Assembly: GCA_003247835.1 (NCBI GenBank)
Contig: QJYB01000121.1
Span: 1 to 44,498, forward strand
Origin: Gammaproteobacteria bacterium
GTDB taxonomy: Bacteria > Pseudomonadota > Gammaproteobacteria > Pseudomonadales > Azotimanducaceae
DNA length: 44,498 nt
Reading direction: 5' to 3'
Both the position numbers and the translations under genes were made by a program. The notes beneath the pieces are model-generated. The model was not told the DNA's origin. It worked only from the letters and a program-made list of their open reading frames with translations, and searched no databases. Below, piece by piece: positions 9,080 to 17,001 of this stretch (position 1 is its first letter; each line of letters opens with the position of its first letter).

Positions 9080-9679
9080 CTACTCCGCCGGTGCTGGCCA
9101 GTACACCGTGAACGCGCCCCGCAGGTCACCCACCGCGTAGCCACGCGCAAGGTCATGGGGATAGTCTGCATCCAGTTGCGCAGCCACCTCCGCCGCCAGC
9201 GACGCGCCGTGACAGGTCGCGCACAGCGGTCCGAGCAGGATGGCCTTCATGTAGCGCGCGCTGCCGTCTTCCGAAACCGCGAAGTATTCCGGCACACCCG
9301 CCACACCGGTGGCCATCTGCACTTCGAAAGTCTTAAGGACCACGGACTGCCAGGGTTCCGGAGCATTGAGCGGGTTACGGTAACGGCGACTGGTTCGGCC
9401 CACCGCGGCACCCGCGCGACGGGACGCATCGGACGCGAGCTGTGGCGCCAGATCTCGACAGGCCGGAATAGCGGCGAGTGGTCCGCCGTTCTGCAGACCC
9501 TGCTGCAGCGCTTCGAGCAGGCTCTCTGCAAATCCCGCAACCAGCGCCCGGCTTTCTGCGAGCCGCGGATCCGCATCTTTCCGTTCCACCGGGCTGGTTT
9601 CGGCCGCCTGTCCTTCGGCGCCGGCAGCAAACGCCACCAGCACCAGAGAAACCAGGAGCGAGCTCCGCACGGCGATCAT
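9080..9679 (-). CDS. DUF3365 (Tll0287-like) periplasmic c-type heme protein
   Basis: This 199-residue exported protein has an N-terminal signal peptide (MIAVRSSLLVSLVLVAFAAGAEG). Its central region, PACRDLAPQLASDASRRAGAAVGRTSRRYRNP (quoted as PACRDLAP and VGRTSRRYRNP), is typical of DUF3365/Tll0287-like sensors. A single CATCH heme c attachment motif lies at 153-157. The fold is PAS-like with covalent heme, so it may sense redox state or gas, or carry electrons in the periplasm. Its ATG overlaps the stop of the upstream DUF3313-like gene (ATGA, 9676-9679), indicating coupled expression. It is convergent with the barrel gene, with 10 bases between the stops. Confidence 0.82.
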   Translation of the reverse strand: MIAVRSSLLVSLVLVAFAAGAEGQAAETSPVERKDADPRLAESRALVAGFAESLLEALQQGLQNGGPLAAIPACRDLAPQLASDASRRAGAAVGRTSRRYRNPLNAPEPWQSVVLKTFEVQMATGVAGVPEYFAVSEDGSARYMKAILLGPLCATCHGASLAAEVAAQLDADYPHDLARGYAVGDLRGAFTVYWPAPAE

Positions 9680-10434
9680 GACGTCTTGTTTTCGCCGATC
9701 GCCTTGTCCAGCGCGGACCTCAGTCGACGGGCCAGGCTGCCTGCCCAGCGGCGGATATCCCCCATGATCGTCGCCGAGTTGGCAGGCACCGCCACGCCCA
9801 TACCCCGTGTGTTCAGCGTTTCCGCTTCGCGGCGTTCCGCCACCAGCGCGACCACGTCGCCGGTTCGGGCCTCGATCATCTCCATCACGAAGGTGGCGGC
9901 ACCCACGCTCGACAGGTAGATATCAGCCCGGCCAACGAACTCCGGCGGCACCCGCGAGATGATATCCAGCAGGCCGCCTCTCAGGATCAACGTCGAGGCG
10001 TCGATGGCGTCCACGTCCTGGATGATGGAAAAGGTCTTGGCCTTGGCGAATTCCTTGCCGAAGGCCTCGCGAACGATCTCCTCGAACTTCCGGCGATCCG
10101 CCTCGCTGATGCCGAATTCCTGATGGCGTGTGCTGAGCATCGTGGAGCGGGTGCGGCGGGCCGGCCCCACGTCCCGGTACTCGAACTGTCCTTGCCAGAA
10201 ATAAACCTTGTCGAACTGTCCGAAGTTGACCCCGGGCAGGATCCAGGTTTCGCTGAATTCACCATCTTCCTTCACCAGCTCGGCATAGCGGTCACTGCCT
10301 TGCTGCTGCTCAGTGTTCTCCGTTCCGGCAGCGGGAGCCGGCGTATCAGGTGCGGTTCCCTCCTCCGCACCGATGACCGCCAGTGCGACGATAACCGCCA
10401 CCGAACCGGCAGCCAGCGTGATCCATCCCTTCAT
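9676..10434 (-). CDS. DUF3313-like envelope protein
   Basis: This 252-residue protein has an N-terminal hydrophobic segment (MKGWITLAAGSVAVIVALAVIGA) followed by a low-complexity Pro/Glu/Gln linker (about 24-46). The periplasmic domain contains the pattern WILPGVNFGQFDKVYFWQGQ, then FGISEADRRKFEEIVREAFGKEF and VFVMEM/ARTGDVVALVAERR-like stretches. This is the layout of DUF3313 proteins, which are usually lipoproteins; here there is no lipobox Cys, so it is more likely membrane-anchored or cleaved. The ATG at 10434 has GGAG seven bases upstream. It is the first gene of a coupled pair with the DUF3365 heme protein. The family assignment is from remembered pattern only. Confidence 0.7.
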   Translation of the reverse strand: MKGWITLAAGSVAVIVALAVIGAEEGTAPDTPAPAAGTENTEQQQGSDRYAELVKEDGEFSETWILPGVNFGQFDKVYFWQGQFEYRDVGPARRTRSTMLSTRHQEFGISEADRRKFEEIVREAFGKEFAKAKTFSIIQDVDAIDASTLILRGGLLDIISRVPPEFVGRADIYLSSVGAATFVMEMIEARTGDVVALVAERREAETLNTRGMGVAVPANSATIMGDIRRWAGSLARRLRSALDKAIGENKTS

Positions 10435-10710
10435 TTAGAGTCTCCATTGGTCCTTCGGAAGCCGGGATAGTACCCGGTTCGCAAACGTACCCGGTAGCCG
10501 GGGTCCGACACCGGCAGCCCTGTCTGGCTGACGGCAGGGCGTGCGCCCGATCACAGTTTCCGGGATTCCTTACATTCTCTTCAAAACTGTCGAATCCCTC
10601 ACGGGAACGCCCATCCCGCCTGCGGATACTTGATCCCGTTCTATCGCTATGCGGTGCCCGACCCCACCCGTTGCGCCGCGGCAGTTGGCTTTTAGAGCGG
10701 AGAGACGACC

Positions 10711-13596
10711 GTGGGACCAAAGAGAGAGGGACGGCTCCCCAGAGGGACCTGGGGCAGCCGAGAGGCCTGCCTGTGCGCAGCCTTGATCCTGCTTGCCGCC
10801 TGTACGGGCAGCAGCAGCCAGCAGTTTACCGAGAGCGAAGGGCTGATCCTTTCCGGCAGTGTCGGTGACGGACCCATCACCGGTGCGGACATCGTCGTTG
10901 AGGATGCCCGCGGCGAGACCGTGCTCACCGGCACGAGCGACGGCAACGCCGGCTACGAGATTCAGATACCGGATGGCACCCCGCTGCCCGTGATCGTTCG
11001 CGTCTCCGGTGGGACCGATCTGGTGACCGGCCGCGCCGCGGACTTCGAGCTCGTCGGCGCCACGTTCGATTCGGGGCCGGTCATCCTGAACGCATCTCCT
11101 TATACGACGCTGGCCGTACGAACGGCCGAATGCCTCGGCGAGCTCACACCGGAAAACCTCACCACGGCCTGGGATCTGATCGACGAGACCATGAACCTGG
11201 GCTGGGACAGAACACTCATCGCTGATCCCATGGCGGAGCTGGTCGCAGAGCAGAACATCGCCACCGTGCTGCTTGCGAACGAAGCGCTGGGAGAGGTGAT
11301 ACGGCGCACGTCCGCCGCACTGGCAGTCACCGCGGAACCAATGAGCAATGACGAGGTGCTCGAACACCTCGCCTGCGATCTGGCCGGCGACCAGCTTGAG
11401 GGGCTCGGTAGCGCACCGGACCTGCGCACCACCTTCACCCTGACTGCCACGGCAGCCGCTGTCCGGCTGGAGGTGATTGCCGGCTCGCTGCAGGTCGACG
11501 GGCAGGACGCGGGAACACGCCTCGACGACGCCCTGCAGACGGTTCTCCCCGGCTCCGCCCAGAGCGTGGCCAACGTGGCGCCGGTTGAGGCGCTGATCGA
11601 GCAGACCCAGGACGCTCTGGGGGTGCTTCAGATACTGGATCAGAGCGAGCTCGTCGGGCTGGCCCTGGCACTGGACGGCGCGACTCCGTCCACTGCAAGG
11701 GGTCAGCTGCAACCGGCGTTGACCGACACGCGCCTTAACCTGCTCGCCGACCTGCCGGAGACCGTGGCGCTGGCCGACGACACGCAGATCGCGGACCTTG
11801 CCGCAAGGGAGGCCAGCGCCGCCTGGAACCCGCTGATCTCATTCGCTGCCGACGACGCCACCGTGACAAGCGGCTCGACGACCCGGCTCAGCTGGGCGAC
11901 CACCGATGCCGAGGCCTGCGTCGCGGACGGCGGCTGGAGCGGTGCGCGGGATCTGGCTGGATCCGTCGAAACTCCGGCACTCAACGCACCTACGGAGTTC
12001 GTGCTGAGCTGCTGGGGCCGCGGCGGTGTGGCGGCGGAACGCGTGTTCGTGAACGTCACCGCGCCAGTCGAACCGGAACCGGATCCCGTGCCGCAGCCGG
12101 ATCCGCCACCGGCACCCGAACCGATTCCGGCCCCGGCACCGGCCCCAACGCTCAGCCTCGGCGCCGACCGCACCACGGTGAACGCCGGCGAGAGTGTGAC
12201 GCTGTCGTGGATGGCGGGTAATGCGACCAGCTGCACGGCCAGTGGCGGCTGGAGCGGTTCCCGGTCCGTATCCGGCAGCCTCAGCGTCGGGCCGCTCACA
12301 GCCGACGTCACCTTTGGACTGACCTGTTCGGGTGCCGGCGGTCAGGTGAGCGCCAGTCGCGCCATCACGGTGGTTCAACCCCCGCCCGCACCGGTGGTGA
12401 ATCTGAATGCCGCGCCGCTCACCATCGACCGGGGCACCAGCACCACGCTGAGCTGGTCCACGAGCAATGCCACCAGCTGCTCGGCTTCCGGTGGCTGGAG
12501 TGGCAGCAGAAACACCAGTGGCACCCAGGCGGTCAGCCCGACCGTCAACACCACCTACCGGCTGACCTGCACCGGCGGGGGCGGTAGCGGTACCGACACG
12601 GTGAGCGTGACGGTGCGAACGCCTGCGCCCACGCTGACGCTGAACGCTTCACCCGGAACGATCACCGAAGGAAACACGACGACCCTGTCCTGGACGAGCA
12701 CCAACACCACCAGCTGTACGGCTTCCGGTGGCTGGTCGGGGACCCGAGGTACCAGCGGTTCGCTGACCGTCGCGCCGGTACAGACCAGCACCTACAACCT
12801 CAGCTGTTCCGGTGCCGGCGGCGACGTCAGCGATTCGGTGACTGTCGACGTGAGTGCAGCGCCCGTGGATCCGCCGGTGGTGAGTCTCAGCCTCGCTGCC
12901 AGCACCATCGACGCGGGTGGGTCCACCACCCTGTCCTGGTCCGCGAGCAACGCCAATACGTGCAGCGCAACCGGCGGCTGGAGTGGCAGCCGTGGCACGA
13001 GCGGCAGCACCAGCGTATCTCCCGCCTCTACCACCACCTATGGGATCACCTGCACCGGAGACGGCGGATCGAACTCGGCAACGGCAACCCTGAACGTCAA
13101 TGCTGAGGCGCCGACGCTGTCTTTCAACGCTTCGGCAGCGACGGTCAATCAGGGCGCCAACGTCACGCTGTCCTGGTCGGCCACCAACGCGACCGCGTGC
13201 ACCGCCTCCGGCGCCTGGTCCGGCAGCCGTGCTGTGAGCGGATCCCAGCAGGTCGGTCCCATCAATGCCGCCAGCACCTTTTCGCTCACATGCAGCGGTC
13301 CGGGCGGCAACGTGATGGAGATGCTGACGGTGAGCGCCACGGGACCCGTTGCGTTGAGCTGGGTGGCACCGACGCAGAACGTGGACGGCACAACCCTCAA
13401 CGATCTGGCCGGCTATCGTATCTACTACGGTACCGAGTCCCGGGCCTACAGCGACATGGTGGACGTCACCGCACCAGGCAGCACGAGCCACACCTTGTAC
13501 CTGCCTTCCGGCGACTACTACATGGCGATGACGGCGCTCGATGGTGACGGCAACGAGAGTGCCTACTCGAACGAGGTGCTGAAGAGCCGACCCTGA
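10711..13596 (+). CDS. Large lipoprotein with six Ig-like repeats and a C-terminal fibronectin-III-like domain
   Basis: This is a 961-residue surface-type lipoprotein. It starts with GTG at 10711 after GGAGAGA. The signal peptide ends in the lipobox LLAAC with Cys31. Residues about 45-115 look like a carboxypeptidase-regulatory/transthyretin-like domain (SGSVGDGPITGADIVVEDARG). A helical region fills about 120-370. Six repeats of 79-82 residues follow, each with LSW, an S/A-C pair, GGWSGSR and a TCSG-GG closing strand. A Pro/Glu-rich linker (PEPDPVPQPDPPPAP) separates repeats 1 and 2. The last 80 residues resemble fibronectin type III (AGYRIYYG ... YMAMTALDGDGNESAYSNEV). Each repeat has two Cys that could form an intradomain disulphide. 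The likely role is adhesion, carbohydrate binding or scaffolding at the surface; nothing shows an enzyme. Confidence 0.85.
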   Translation: MGPKREGRLPRGTWGSREACLCAALILLAACTGSSSQQFTESEGLILSGSVGDGPITGADIVVEDARGETVLTGTSDGNAGYEIQIPDGTPLPVIVRVSGGTDLVTGRAADFELVGATFDSGPVILNASPYTTLAVRTAECLGELTPENLTTAWDLIDETMNLGWDRTLIADPMAELVAEQNIATVLLANEALGEVIRRTSAALAVTAEPMSNDEVLEHLACDLAGDQLEGLGSAPDLRTTFTLTATAAAVRLEVIAGSLQVDGQDAGTRLDDALQTVLPGSAQSVANVAPVEALIEQTQDALGVLQILDQSELVGLALALDGATPSTARGQLQPALTDTRLNLLADLPETVALADDTQIADLAAREASAAWNPLISFAADDATVTSGSTTRLSWATTDAEACVADGGWSGARDLAGSVETPALNAPTEFVLSCWGRGGVAAERVFVNVTAPVEPEPDPVPQPDPPPAPEPIPAPAPAPTLSLGADRTTVNAGESVTLSWMAGNATSCTASGGWSGSRSVSGSLSVGPLTADVTFGLTCSGAGGQVSASRAITVVQPPPAPVVNLNAAPLTIDRGTSTTLSWSTSNATSCSASGGWSGSRNTSGTQAVSPTVNTTYRLTCTGGGGSGTDTVSVTVRTPAPTLTLNASPGTITEGNTTTLSWTSTNTTSCTASGGWSGTRGTSGSLTVAPVQTSTYNLSCSGAGGDVSDSVTVDVSAAPVDPPVVSLSLAASTIDAGGSTTLSWSASNANTCSATGGWSGSRGTSGSTSVSPASTTTYGITCTGDGGSNSATATLNVNAEAPTLSFNASAATVNQGANVTLSWSATNATACTASGAWSGSRAVSGSQQVGPINAASTFSLTCSGPGGNVMEMLTVSATGPVALSWVAPTQNVDGTTLNDLAGYRIYYGTESRAYSDMVDVTAPGSTSHTLYLPSGDYYMAMTALDGDGNESAYSNEVLKSRP
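11830..13347 (+). repeat. Six tandem Ig-like repeats encoded in DNA units of 237 or 246 bases
   Basis: Repeat units begin at about 11830 (most divergent), 12145, 12391, 12628, 12874 and 13111. Units 2 to 6 are 246, 237, 246, 237 and 237 bases and abut each other. Each unit encodes a Pro start, a T-L-S-W core, a Cys, the loop GGWSGSR, an S-G-S turn and a closing Cys in (S/T)CSG/TCTG. The repeats differ at many positions, so expansion is not recent. Unit 1 is separated from unit 2 by a proline-rich linker. Confidence 0.85.
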
Positions 13597-13643
13597 CGCC
13601 TGGACCATCGCCACATCTCTGGCCGACCGGATCACCCCCTGAT

Positions 13644-13675
13644 AGATTGCCGCTCTTCACGAGCGGCAATCTTTT
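13644..13675 (+). terminator. Intrinsic terminator after the Ig-repeat lipoprotein gene
   Basis: A perfect 12-bp stem (AGATTGCCGCTC / GAGCGGCAATCT, 13644-13655 with 13661-13672) closes a 5-base loop TTCAC and is followed by a short T run (TTTTC). It lies 48 bases after the lipoprotein stop. It ends 1 base before the ATG of the next gene, so it also occupies that gene's ribosome-binding region. Confidence 0.85.
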
Positions 13676-13676
13676 C

Positions 13677-15152
13677 ATGCACGGGCGAATCCGACATCAC
13701 CTGCGCGGCCTGGTCATTCTGCTGTCCGGTCTGCTGCCCGGCACCGCGCTGACCGGCAATCCGGCGCAGGCCATCGCCGATCCCATCAGCGAGAAGATCC
13801 CGATGGGAGACATCGTGCTGCGCGCAACGCCCTTCGTCCGCGCACCGAGAACCGATGACAGCGCCACGCGGGGGGCGAACGATGCCTGGGCACGTATCCA
13901 GTACCTGGCGCCGATTCCGGACGGTTCGGGCCGTCTCGTGTTCAACGACACCCGGGGGCTGCTCTATCTCACGGACGGGAACGGCAGCCCACCCACCGTG
14001 TTTCTCGACCTGCGTCAGTACGGCGGTTTCGGATTCGACGACAGCATGCTGCCGAACGAGTCCGGTCTTGCCGGGTTCGCCTTTCATCCGGACTTCGCCG
14101 ACGCATCGAGACCCGGCTATGGCCGGTTCTACACCGCTTATTCCGCCCGCGCCGACACCGGCGTCGCCGACTATCTCGACGACGATGCGACCAGCCACGA
14201 AAGTGTGATCCGGGAGTGGACACTGTCGGATCCGGCCGCCACCCGATTCAGCGGCTCGTCCCGGGAGATCTTCCGCATCGGCCAGTTCGCGCCCAACCAC
14301 AACATCGGCACCCTCGCCTTCAATCCCACGGTGCGTCCCGGAGATCCGGACTATGGCCTGCTCTATGCCGGCCTCGGCGACGGCGGCGCAGCCAACGATC
14401 CCAGAGACTACGGACAATCCCTTACCGAACCGCTCGGTGCCATCATCCGCATCGATCCGCTGGCAGGCACTTACCCTGCCCGTTACGGTATCCCCCGGGA
14501 CAATCCCTTTGCCGGCGATACGATCCGGGCCCCGGAGATCTGGGCCTGGGGCCTGCGTCACCCGCAGCACTTCTCCTGGGATTCGGTGACGGGCCGGTTG
14601 TACATCGCCGACATCGGTCAGAACCAGGTGGAGGAAATCAATCTCGGTGTGCGCGGCACAAACTACGGCTGGCGCCTGCGCGAGGGCACCTTCGCAACGG
14701 CCTGGGCCTTTCCGGGCACGCCGCCCGGCCCCGTGTTTCCACTACCGGCGTCCGATCCGGAACCCTTCGTCTATCCGGTGGCTCAGTACGACCACGACGA
14801 AGGTAACGCGGTGAGCGGAGGCTTCGTTTATCGTGGCAGGCGTATCGCGGAACTCGAGGGGCGCTACGTGTTCACCGACCTGGTCCGCGGTCGAATCTTC
14901 TACGTCGACACCGATGGCCTGAGCCCCGGCCATCCCGCACCGATCCGCGAGATCGATCTCGTCATCGACGGAGCACGCCGCACCCTGCTCGACGTCGCAG
15001 GCATGCCGAACACCTATGCGCCCGGATCCCGCGTCGACCTCCGGCTGGGGCAGGATGCACAGGGCGAGCTGTACCTGCTGACCAAGTCGGACGGCTGGAT
15101 CCGTCGACTGGATCCGCTGGTCGAAACGCCACAGGAGGACCGGGCCCGGTGA
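13677..15152 (+). CDS. PQQ-dependent sugar dehydrogenase family protein (Asd/YliI-like)
   Basis: This secreted six-bladed propeller enzyme, about 491 residues, resembles soluble PQQ-dependent aldose/glucose-sorbosone dehydrogenases. The signal peptide is MHGRIRHHLRGLVILLSGLL to about residue 32. Family motifs are ESGLAGFAFHPDF, the QFAPNHNIGTLAFNP block, LYAGLGDGGAANDP, EIWAWGLRHPQHFSWD, LYIADIGQNQVEEIN and NAVSGGFVYRG. These place the PQQ/calcium site and catalytic region in order. The substrate is not predictable, and the electron acceptor is not encoded next to it. The ATG at 13677 is the only start giving a clean signal peptide, yet a 12-bp hairpin directly precedes it and no Shine-Dalgarno is free. 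A TTG at 13647 inside the hairpin is the alternative. Confidence 0.85.
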   Translation: MHGRIRHHLRGLVILLSGLLPGTALTGNPAQAIADPISEKIPMGDIVLRATPFVRAPRTDDSATRGANDAWARIQYLAPIPDGSGRLVFNDTRGLLYLTDGNGSPPTVFLDLRQYGGFGFDDSMLPNESGLAGFAFHPDFADASRPGYGRFYTAYSARADTGVADYLDDDATSHESVIREWTLSDPAATRFSGSSREIFRIGQFAPNHNIGTLAFNPTVRPGDPDYGLLYAGLGDGGAANDPRDYGQSLTEPLGAIIRIDPLAGTYPARYGIPRDNPFAGDTIRAPEIWAWGLRHPQHFSWDSVTGRLYIADIGQNQVEEINLGVRGTNYGWRLREGTFATAWAFPGTPPGPVFPLPASDPEPFVYPVAQYDHDEGNAVSGGFVYRGRRIAELEGRYVFTDLVRGRIFYVDTDGLSPGHPAPIREIDLVIDGARRTLLDVAGMPNTYAPGSRVDLRLGQDAQGELYLLTKSDGWIRRLDPLVETPQEDRAR

Positions 15153-15188
15153 CCGTCCGGGCAGAATCTGCAACGACAAGGAGGGAAC

Positions 15189-16259
15189 ATGGATCTGGGT
15201 ATCTGCGTTGCATCGCATGTTACAGACATCGACTACATCGTCCGGGCAGAGGCGCTCGGTTTCAGCCATGCATGGCTGGCCGACTCACAGATGCTCTGGT
15301 CGGACTGCTACGCGACACTGGCCCTTGCTGCCGTCCGCACGAGCCGCATCCGTATCGGTACCGGCGTCGCCGTCAGCGGAACCCGACCGGCGCCCGTCAA
15401 CGCCGCGGGCATCGCCACCATCAACGTGCTGGCACCGGGACGAACCTTCTTCGGTGTCGGTGCGGGTAATACGGCCCGTCGGGTGATGGGCCTGCCACCG
15501 CAGCGCATCAGCGAATTCGAACGCTACCTCGAGACCCTGGTTCCGCTCCTGAAGGGAGAAGAAGCGGAGTACGAGCATAAGGGCAGCCGGCATCTCATCC
15601 GACACATCATGCCCGATCGCGGATTCGTGAATTTTGCCGATCCCATCCCGCTCTACATTTCAGGATTCGGTCCGAAGAGCCTGGCACTGGCCGGTCGATA
15701 TGGCGACGGTGCGGTGATCGGCGCCGCACGGGATACCTCCATGGCCAGCATGTGGCACATGGTGGAGGCAGGCGCCCGCCCCGCAGGCCGGGATCTCACG
15801 CCAGGGTCGAACTTCTACACCACGGCGCTGACCACCATGGTGGTGCTGGACCCCGACGAGGCGGTGGACTCGCCACGGGTGAAAGCGCAGTGCGGCGCCA
15901 TGGCCATGGCGGCCGTGCACTACGCCTACGATCAGCACCGTAACTTCGGTCACCAGCCGCCCAACCACCTCGCCGGTATCTGGGAGGACTACACCGCGCT
16001 GCTCGAGACCGTGCCCGAGGAGCGTCGTCACCAGCGCATTCATGCCGGTCACAACTGCTGGGTGCTGCCGGAAGAGGAACGGTTTCTCACACCCGAGGTG
16101 CTCACGGCCGCGTGCATGATCGGCTCCAGGGATGTGCTCATCGAACGTCTGCAGCGGCTTGAGGACGCCGGGCTGAATCAGGTCATGATTCTGCCCAACT
16201 TCGACACCCGCTTCGACGTGATTGAGCGGGTCGGTCGGGACATCGTGCCTTACGTCTGA
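15189..16259 (+). CDS. LLM-class flavin-dependent oxidoreductase
   Basis: This 356-residue luciferase-like monooxygenase-fold protein begins MDLGICVASHVTDIDYIVRAEALGFSHAWLADS (first 20: MDLGICVASHVTDIDYIVRA), a TIM-barrel start typical of the LLM class including methylene-tetrahydromethanopterin reductase-like F420 or FMN enzymes. Further marks are RIRIGTGVAVSGTRPAPVNA, FFGVGAGNTARRVMG and PLYISGFGPKSLALAGRYGDG. The cofactor (FMN or F420) cannot be decided from sequence. The ATG has an ideal AAGGAGGG site. It follows the PQQ-type dehydrogenase by 36 bases and may share its transcript. The physiological substrate is unknown. Confidence 0.88.
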   Translation: MDLGICVASHVTDIDYIVRAEALGFSHAWLADSQMLWSDCYATLALAAVRTSRIRIGTGVAVSGTRPAPVNAAGIATINVLAPGRTFFGVGAGNTARRVMGLPPQRISEFERYLETLVPLLKGEEAEYEHKGSRHLIRHIMPDRGFVNFADPIPLYISGFGPKSLALAGRYGDGAVIGAARDTSMASMWHMVEAGARPAGRDLTPGSNFYTTALTTMVVLDPDEAVDSPRVKAQCGAMAMAAVHYAYDQHRNFGHQPPNHLAGIWEDYTALLETVPEERRHQRIHAGHNCWVLPEEERFLTPEVLTAACMIGSRDVLIERLQRLEDAGLNQVMILPNFDTRFDVIERVGRDIVPYV

Positions 16260-16385
16260 GTCACATGAGACCCGAGGTTCCCACGGGGGAACCAGTTCTC
16301 AGTAACGGCGTGTGCCTGCATGCAAAATCGACGGGCTGCGGCCCGTTGGACACCCTCGCCCTGCGGGTCCGGTCGGAAACGCAAC

Positions 16386-16931
16386 ATGGCGAGAATCATC
16401 ATCTTCGTGGTCTCCTGCATCGTCACCTGGTGGGTCTTCTCCTCACCGGGCGGGGATGCGTCGACGCTGCCCGACGGTACCTATCAGTTTCCCGGTTACA
16501 CCATCCGGAATCCGGAATCGTTCGAACTGGAAGCGCGTGTGCTGTCGCGGGAGGACTACCATCTGGACGCAGGCGCTGCACTCTCTCCCACGGATCTCGC
16601 GCTGGGTTGGGGTGAGATGGCCGACCCATCGGTCGCGGCGCAGCTCGACGTCAGCCAGCGTGGTCGCTGGTACTTCTGGCGGAGCGATACCTTCCCCATT
16701 CCCAGAGCCAGAATCATCGCTCAGAGCGCGAACATGCACATGGTACCGGCCAATGAACTGGTCGCCCGGGATCTCGAAAGGGTGAAACGCGACGACATGA
16801 TCCGCCTCAAGGGTCAGCTGGTGGACATCTACGGCGAGGACGGCTGGCGCTGGCGGTCGTCGCGCTCGCGAACCGATACGGGCAACGGCTCCTGTGAGCT
16901 CCTGCTGCTGGAGCGGATCGACTGGCTCTGA
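16386..16931 (+). CDS. Conserved hypothetical membrane-anchored protein
   Basis: I do not recognise a named family. The chosen start ATG at 16386 gives MARIIIFVVSCIVTWWVFSS, a single N-terminal transmembrane or uncleaved signal segment, then a soluble domain of about 160 residues. Conserved-looking stretches are TYQFPGYTIRNPESFELEAR, LALGWGEMADPSVAAQL, SANMHMVPANELVARDLERV and DDMIRLKGQLVDIYGEDGWR, ending RTDTGNGSCELLLLERIDWL. The sequence looks like a compact beta-rich domain. An in-frame ATG at 16320 would add a basic, unlikely leader. It sits between the LLM oxidoreductase and an MFS gene on the same strand. Confidence 0.68.
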   Translation: MARIIIFVVSCIVTWWVFSSPGGDASTLPDGTYQFPGYTIRNPESFELEARVLSREDYHLDAGAALSPTDLALGWGEMADPSVAAQLDVSQRGRWYFWRSDTFPIPRARIIAQSANMHMVPANELVARDLERVKRDDMIRLKGQLVDIYGEDGWRWRSSRSRTDTGNGSCELLLLERIDWL

Positions 16932-17001
16932 GAGGCGGCTGGCAGCAGGCACGGCAGATGCTATGCTCGATCGCTGGATCGAGCAGGGGTGGGGAGACGA
17001 G

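Noticed and set aside
15189..16259. Calling the LLM-class protein an F420-dependent enzyme
   Set aside because: LLM members use FMN or F420, and no cofactor-specific residues can be read with confidence. No F420 biosynthesis gene is in the window.
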